Origin: Bacteroidales bacterium
GTDB lineage: Bacteria > Bacteroidota > Bacteroidia > Bacteroidales > UBA932
Reading direction: 5' to 3'
NCBI GenBank assembly: GCA_009784635.1
Contig: WRBG01000004.1
Span: 1 to 27,424, forward strand
Length of the DNA: 27,424 bases
The notes under the pieces are model-generated. The model was not told the DNA's origin. It did no database searches and saw only the letters and a list, made by a program, of their open reading frames with translations. Of the stretch, positions 24,512-27,424 are shown one piece after another. Both the position numbers and the translations under genes were made by a program. How positions within the stretch are numbered: position 1 is the first letter of the stretch; each line of letters begins with the position of its first letter.

Positions 24512-25392
24512 GATGTTCTGTTTATGCCGGCAAAGGTATACAAAAACGGGGGAATAACGGATATCTGTTTTGGTTGCTGTGTTCCAATGTCGTTATTGTC
24601 CTCCCCAACCGTTACCTTAAAACCAAAGTCAAGTTCCAATGTTTTGAAGCCGGAAGTTATACTCAATCCACATACCGTAATTTCATCTCCTTCCCAAAAA
24701 TTTATCGAAACATCGCTAAAAGTTGACACCGGATAATCCTTAGGCTGATATTTTATCTCGCCTGTTTTTATAAACTGTCCTGTCGAATCTATCTGGTATA
24801 TTTCATCTATGCGTTGGGCATTGATTGTAGTTAAAATCTCAGTGTTTGCCCCAAACATAATGGGAGTGGAAGAGGTCGGTATAAGTCTGTAAACGGTAAC
24901 CTTCATGTCAGCATCTATTGTAAATTGCTTCACATGAAGCCATGGAACAGATTGTAAACCGTCAACCCAGTAACCTCCTGCAACGTTTATCTCCAAAGCG
25001 TCAATATATTCTCCGGTATTTGTGGCTGTTACCAACATTTTCTTTAAGTCATCTCCCAAGACTATGTCTACTATGCCCAAATAATAAGAGCCATTGGAAG
25101 GGGTAAATTTTCTGTATATTGCGCTAGAGTGAAAAAAATCGTTGGAATTTTTCTCTAACGGAATTGTTAAACCCAAATCTTTCCAAAGATTGACATTCAA
25201 ACTGTTTCCCCAAATCGAAACAGGGAAATGATAACGACGTTGTGGCTCCAAAATCTGGTCAATTTTTATGCCGTAATAGGGCAAATTTACAGATGGTATT
25301 GCCCTGAAAGCTATTGATATATTATCGGTTTGAGCCAATAACTGATTGTATAAAAATACGATAAAAACTAATGTTGCGATTATTCGTTTCAA
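24508..25392 (-). CDS. Exported hypothetical protein
   Basis: 294 residues, family not recognised. A clear signal peptide (about 1-20, MKRIIATLVFIVFLYNQLLA) indicates export. The mature part looks beta-rich with few charges clustered (YYLGIVDIVLG, INVAGGYWVDGLQSVPWLHV, FSDVSINFWEGDEITVCGLS, FKTLELDFGFKVTVGE), perhaps a carbohydrate-binding or Ig-like fold; this is impression only. It is clearly more AT-rich than the S51 and permease genes downstream. It follows the 192-residue gene by 42 bases. Its last nine codons run through the apparent promoter and leader of the S51 gene, and its stop is formed by the S51 ATG (ATGA). The C-terminus may therefore have been altered when the two regions came together. 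Confidence 0.72.
   Translation of the reverse strand: MKRIIATLVFIVFLYNQLLAQTDNISIAFRAIPSVNLPYYGIKIDQILEPQRRYHFPVSIWGNSLNVNLWKDLGLTIPLEKNSNDFFHSSAIYRKFTPSNGSYYLGIVDIVLGDDLKKMLVTATNTGEYIDALEINVAGGYWVDGLQSVPWLHVKQFTIDADMKVTVYRLIPTSSTPIMFGANTEILTTINAQRIDEIYQIDSTGQFIKTGEIKYQPKDYPVSTFSDVSINFWEGDEITVCGLSITSGFKTLELDFGFKVTVGEDNNDIGTQQPKQISVIPPFLYTFAGINRTS
24531..24538 (-). promoter_or_regulatory. -7 box of the S51 peptidase inside the upstream gene
   Basis: Minus-strand TACCTTTG is a perfect -7 match placed about 20 bases before the S51 start codon at 24511, with a predicted leader of roughly 13 bases. No good -33 box lies at 19 bases. The same bases encode Tyr-Thr-Phe near the end of the upstream 294-residue protein, so the match could be chance. 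Confidence 0.4.
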
Positions 25393-25434
25393 TTTCGACT
25401 ATTTGTTGTTTTGCAAATCATCTGCTTATTTCTT

Positions 25435-26013
25435 CTATCTTAAATATCTTTTATATCCCCTTCCAAAACGATGTTTTACAAAATCTTCAACAGTAGAAAA
25501 TACTATTGGTTGGGAATTTGAAAATCCAACAAACTTCAAAGTTCTATTATCATCATAAAATCCGAAACCTAAAAATAGATGGTTGGGGGCATGAATATAG
25601 AAAGGGCTATCAGTGTAATTTAAAGCATATTCTATCAAAGGCGGGTCATTTCTTCTTCCTATTCTAATGGTCGTATCTACTCTTGTAGATTGTAATGTAA
25701 ATAATAATAGGCTTTCATTGTAATAGTTACGCGCATAATCAACAGTTGTATTTTCGGAACGAATTACAGCCAACGCAGGAATTGTATCTAAAAATAATTT
25801 TATTCTATTTCTTTTTACGCTGATTATACATGTAGGCGCTCCTATTATGGATAAATTTTCTATGGCTTTAAGTTCTTCCTGCAAGTCTAAAGCGACCTGT
25901 TCTTCAATTTTCAATTTTCTTTCTTCTAACAATTGACTATTGGCTTCCTGCGAAAACACCACAGGACTGACAATAAAGAAACAGAAGAAAAGTAATATAG
26001 CTCTCTTTTTCAT
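25435..26013 (-). CDS. Exported hypothetical protein
   Basis: 192 residues, family not recognised. Signal peptide about 1-21 (ending VVFSQ), then a charged helical, possibly coiled segment about 27-52 (LEERKLKIEEQVALDLQEEL), then a mixed region with paired basic residues and a basic end (KHRFGRGYKRYLR). AT-rich like its three unknown neighbours. It lies 21 bases after the lipoprotein gene and 42 bases before the 294-residue gene, in the same direction, so it is probably one transcript. Function unknown. The gene call rests on the signal peptide, length and operon context. Confidence 0.7.
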   Translation of the reverse strand: MKKRAILLFFCFFIVSPVVFSQEANSQLLEERKLKIEEQVALDLQEELKAIENLSIIGAPTCIISVKRNRIKLFLDTIPALAVIRSENTTVDYARNYYNESLLLFTLQSTRVDTTIRIGRRNDPPLIEYALNYTDSPFYIHAPNHLFLGFGFYDDNRTLKFVGFSNSQPIVFSTVEDFVKHRFGRGYKRYLR

Positions 26014-26034
26014 AGTCGTTAAAATGGTTTGTTT

Positions 26035-26343
26035 CTACGAATAGCTCTGTAAAATAAACCATGCGCGGAAACCTTTGGCGGCTTGATTTGTTTTCTCATA
26101 AATTTCACGTTCATTATTCATTGTAATTTCTTTTACCATAACCGTTACTACGCATGTAGTAGTGTCAAATTGAGCAGTAAGACCTGATATTCTTGGGTTT
26201 TTCTTAAAATACTTTATCGCAACCACATTCAATGTTGCCGCATCATCTATATTATTTTCTGTATTCGCCTGTTTATTAGGCTTTTGTGCACAGCTGTTCG
26301 CTATGAACGAGAGAATACTTAATATGAAAATTATTTTATTCAT
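26035..26343 (-). CDS. Small putative lipoprotein
   Basis: 102 residues, family not recognised. The N-terminus MNKIIFILSILSFIANSC looks like a lipoprotein signal with Cys18. The lipobox (IANSC) is loose, with Ala at -3, but fits Bacteroidetes variation. A polar Asn/Gln-rich linker follows (about 19-35), then a small domain containing FDTTTCVVTVMVKEIT. Its start overlaps the end of the 215-residue gene by 8 bases, so it is translationally coupled to it. Function unknown. Confidence 0.68.
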   Translation of the reverse strand: MNKIIFILSILSFIANSCAQKPNKQANTENNIDDAATLNVVAIKYFKKNPRISGLTAQFDTTTCVVTVMVKEITMNNEREIYEKTNQAAKGFRAWFILQSYS

Positions 26344-26983
26344 ACATCTCTATTGTAAAATACTTACCATAATCGGTATATACCTGCCTTAAAATTAAAT
26401 TATCTGACTGGTCATAAAGCTCGTAGATATAATTGTAAAAACTTGTTCTTGCTGTGTGGTCGTGATCTATAGAATAATCCAAAAATTGCTGTATTATATT
26501 TACATTTACTTCCTTGAAATCAGCTTTCAACTTTTTACCGGTAATATTACCATCATGCAACATTTCCTCAATTTGAAATGCAATTTCTACGCTCTTCGAA
26601 CGACGATTAACTCTGATAAATTCATTGAATAGGCTTATAGAGTCATGACGAGAAAAGGTAAAAAAATGATGTTTTGATTCATAATTAATAAAATAAGCCG
26701 TACGGTCGAAACGAACATCTCTTTCTCTGGTCAGTATATATAGCGAGCCTTCGTGTTCGCCCACGAAATCAAAGAGATACTTTATGTAAAGATGCTTATC
26801 CTTAAAATTAGTGTATACAAAAAAATCAGCATTATAATGATAACCCCATTTACTATTATATATATTTTCTAAAGGATATATATATGGTTCTCTTTCGGCT
26901 TCCTCACGAATAGCAGTACAGATAACATATACAACATAAAGTATTCCAAAAAGAAAATATATGAATATGCCAGCTTTTTTCAT
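26336..26983 (-). CDS. Membrane-anchored hypothetical protein
   Basis: 215 residues, family not recognised. One hydrophobic segment (about 4-24, GIFIYFLFGILYVVYVICTA) follows a two-lysine start, so it is an N-terminal membrane anchor or uncleaved signal with the rest outside the cytoplasm. The soluble part is rich in Tyr, Phe, His and charged residues (HLYIKYLFDFVGEHEGSLYI, then HHFFTFSRHDSISLF). It is the first gene of the AT-rich block, about 63 bases after a consensus promoter and behind the tRNA-Val terminator. The next gene overlaps its end by 8 bases. Function unknown. Confidence 0.68.
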   Translation of the reverse strand: MKKAGIFIYFLFGILYVVYVICTAIREEAEREPYIYPLENIYNSKWGYHYNADFFVYTNFKDKHLYIKYLFDFVGEHEGSLYILTRERDVRFDRTAYFINYESKHHFFTFSRHDSISLFNEFIRVNRRSKSVEIAFQIEEMLHDGNITGKKLKADFKEVNVNIIQQFLDYSIDHDHTARTSFYNYIYELYDQSDNLILRQVYTDYGKYFTIEMYE

Positions 26984-27053
26984 TTTATGTTATTTGCTTT
27001 TTATTGGCAGTTATTCTATTTTCGGAAACATATCTAAAAAATTTTTAACGACA

Positions 27054-27084
27054 CAAAGGTATGCGAAATTTCAAGTTGCACAAT
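27054..27084 (-). promoter_or_regulatory. Promoter of the four-gene unknown block
   Basis: Minus strand: ATTG (27081-27084), exactly 19 bases, TACCTTTG (27054-27061). The -7 box is perfect and the -33 box matches three of four. The start would be near 27047, with an AT-rich leader of about 63 bases to the ATG at 26983. It may drive all six genes down to the lactate permease. Confidence 0.55.
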
Positions 27085-27156
27085 ACTTTTGACGCGATGC
27101 CCCTCGAATTTCTCCAACGTCCGTCATTTCGGATAGGCAGGGTAAGTGTATTTTAC

Positions 27157-27185
27157 CAAAAGCAGCCACATTTCTGTAACTGCTT
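27157..27185 (-). terminator. Intrinsic terminator of tRNA-Val
   Basis: In minus-strand RNA, AAGCAG and CTGCTT pair. Two U-G wobbles and ACA/UGT continue the stem to a GAAA tetraloop, making eleven pairs in all, followed by UUUU. On the plus strand the two wobbles become C/A mismatches, so the hairpin is specific to minus-strand transcripts. It starts 13 bases after the tRNA 3' end. Confidence 0.7.
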
Positions 27186-27197
27186 CTTGTTTCTTTG

Positions 27198-27272
27198 TGG
27201 GAGTTGAGGGATTTGAACCCCCGACCCTCTGCTTGTAAGGCAGATGCTCTGAACCAACTGAGCTAAACTCCC
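27198..27272 (-). tRNA. tRNA-Val (anticodon TAC)
   Basis: 75 bases fold into a full cloverleaf. Acceptor GGGAGTT pairs perfectly with AACTCCC, the D stem is GCTC/GAGC, the anticodon stem TCTGC/GCAGA encloses loop CTTACAA with anticodon TAC, and the T stem GGGGG/CCCTC carries loop TTCAAAT. Discriminator A73 suits valine. The 3' CCA is not encoded (the next bases are CAA) and must be added after transcription. Promoter and terminator flank it closely, so it is a single-gene unit. Confidence 0.95.
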
Positions 27273-27283
27273 GTTTGAGACTG

Positions 27284-27314
27284 CAAAAGTAGTGGAAATT
27301 TTAATATCTCCAAA
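27284..27314 (-). promoter_or_regulatory. Consensus promoter of tRNA-Val
   Basis: Minus strand: TTTG (27311-27314), exactly 19 bases, TACTTTTG (27284-27291). Both boxes are perfect. The start would be near 27277, a few bases before the mature tRNA 5' end at 27272. The remaining bases to 27424 show no gene. Confidence 0.7.
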
Positions 27315-27424
27315 AATATTTGGAAGAAATTTTGGATTGTAGACTCAACAACTGAATGCAACTTTAGGATTCAAATATCGGAAGAAAATTTCTTTAGGTG
27401 CGTAAAACATTAGATTTTTTCTTG

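Noticed and set aside
27198..27272. tRNA-Val as an integration site for the AT-rich block
   Set aside because: I looked for a second copy of the tRNA 3' end near 24500-24600 and elsewhere in the window and found none, and no integrase gene is present.
1..27424. CRISPR array, rRNA, or transposase genes
   Set aside because: No regularly spaced repeats, rRNA signatures or transposase-like proteins were seen anywhere in the window.

Overview
The window looks like chromosomal DNA of an anaerobic member of the Bacteroidota, most likely Bacteroidales. Three things point there. Promoters repeatedly fit the group's TTTG / TAnnTTTG consensus, in the best cases with exactly 19 bases between the boxes. 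Shine-Dalgarno sequences are largely absent. The gene content is typical: secreted Tricorn-type and M28 peptidases, a pyruvate phosphate dikinase, a PIN-PhoH protein, short Bacteroidetes-style lipoproteins and paired LVIVD-repeat proteins. I cannot name a genus.

Layout, left to right. 1-182: a consensus promoter firing leftward out of the window. 183-5279: a secreted Tricorn-like protease (-), divergent from a secreted M14 carboxypeptidase (+) with a tiny unknown gene behind it. 5290-6098: a perfect 35-bp direct repeat, one copy being the 3' end of nhaC, flanking about 740 bp that holds a small lipoprotein gene. 6066-10226: a tight tldD-pmbA-nhaC operon (-). 10295-15083: a plus-strand run with an M28 peptidase, an overlapping outer-membrane-like protein, two LVIVD-family proteins and a second barrel-like protein. 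15114-16441: a cation/proton antiporter ending at a strong bidirectional terminator. 16454-20604: ppdK and a PIN-PhoH gene (-). 20646-21965: folC (+). 21979-26983: six co-directional minus-strand genes (four unknown AT-rich envelope proteins, a secreted S51 cyanophycinase-like peptidase, an L-lactate permease). 27156-27314: a complete tRNA-Val transcription unit with promoter and terminator.

Functionally the window is rich in peptide breakdown (Tricorn, M14, M28, S51, TldD/PmbA), mostly exported. It also has ion-coupled transport (NhaC, a CPA-type antiporter, lactate permease) and PEP/pyruvate interconversion, which fits a peptide- and organic-acid-using anaerobe. This is inference from families, not a demonstrated pathway.

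The least ordinary parts are the 35-bp repeat with a 13-base palindromic core at the nhaC 3' end, which looks like a small insertion with attachment-site-like ends, and the AT-rich four-gene block of unknown exported proteins between tRNA-Val and the S51 peptidase. That block's last gene reads straight through what looks like the peptidase's own promoter.
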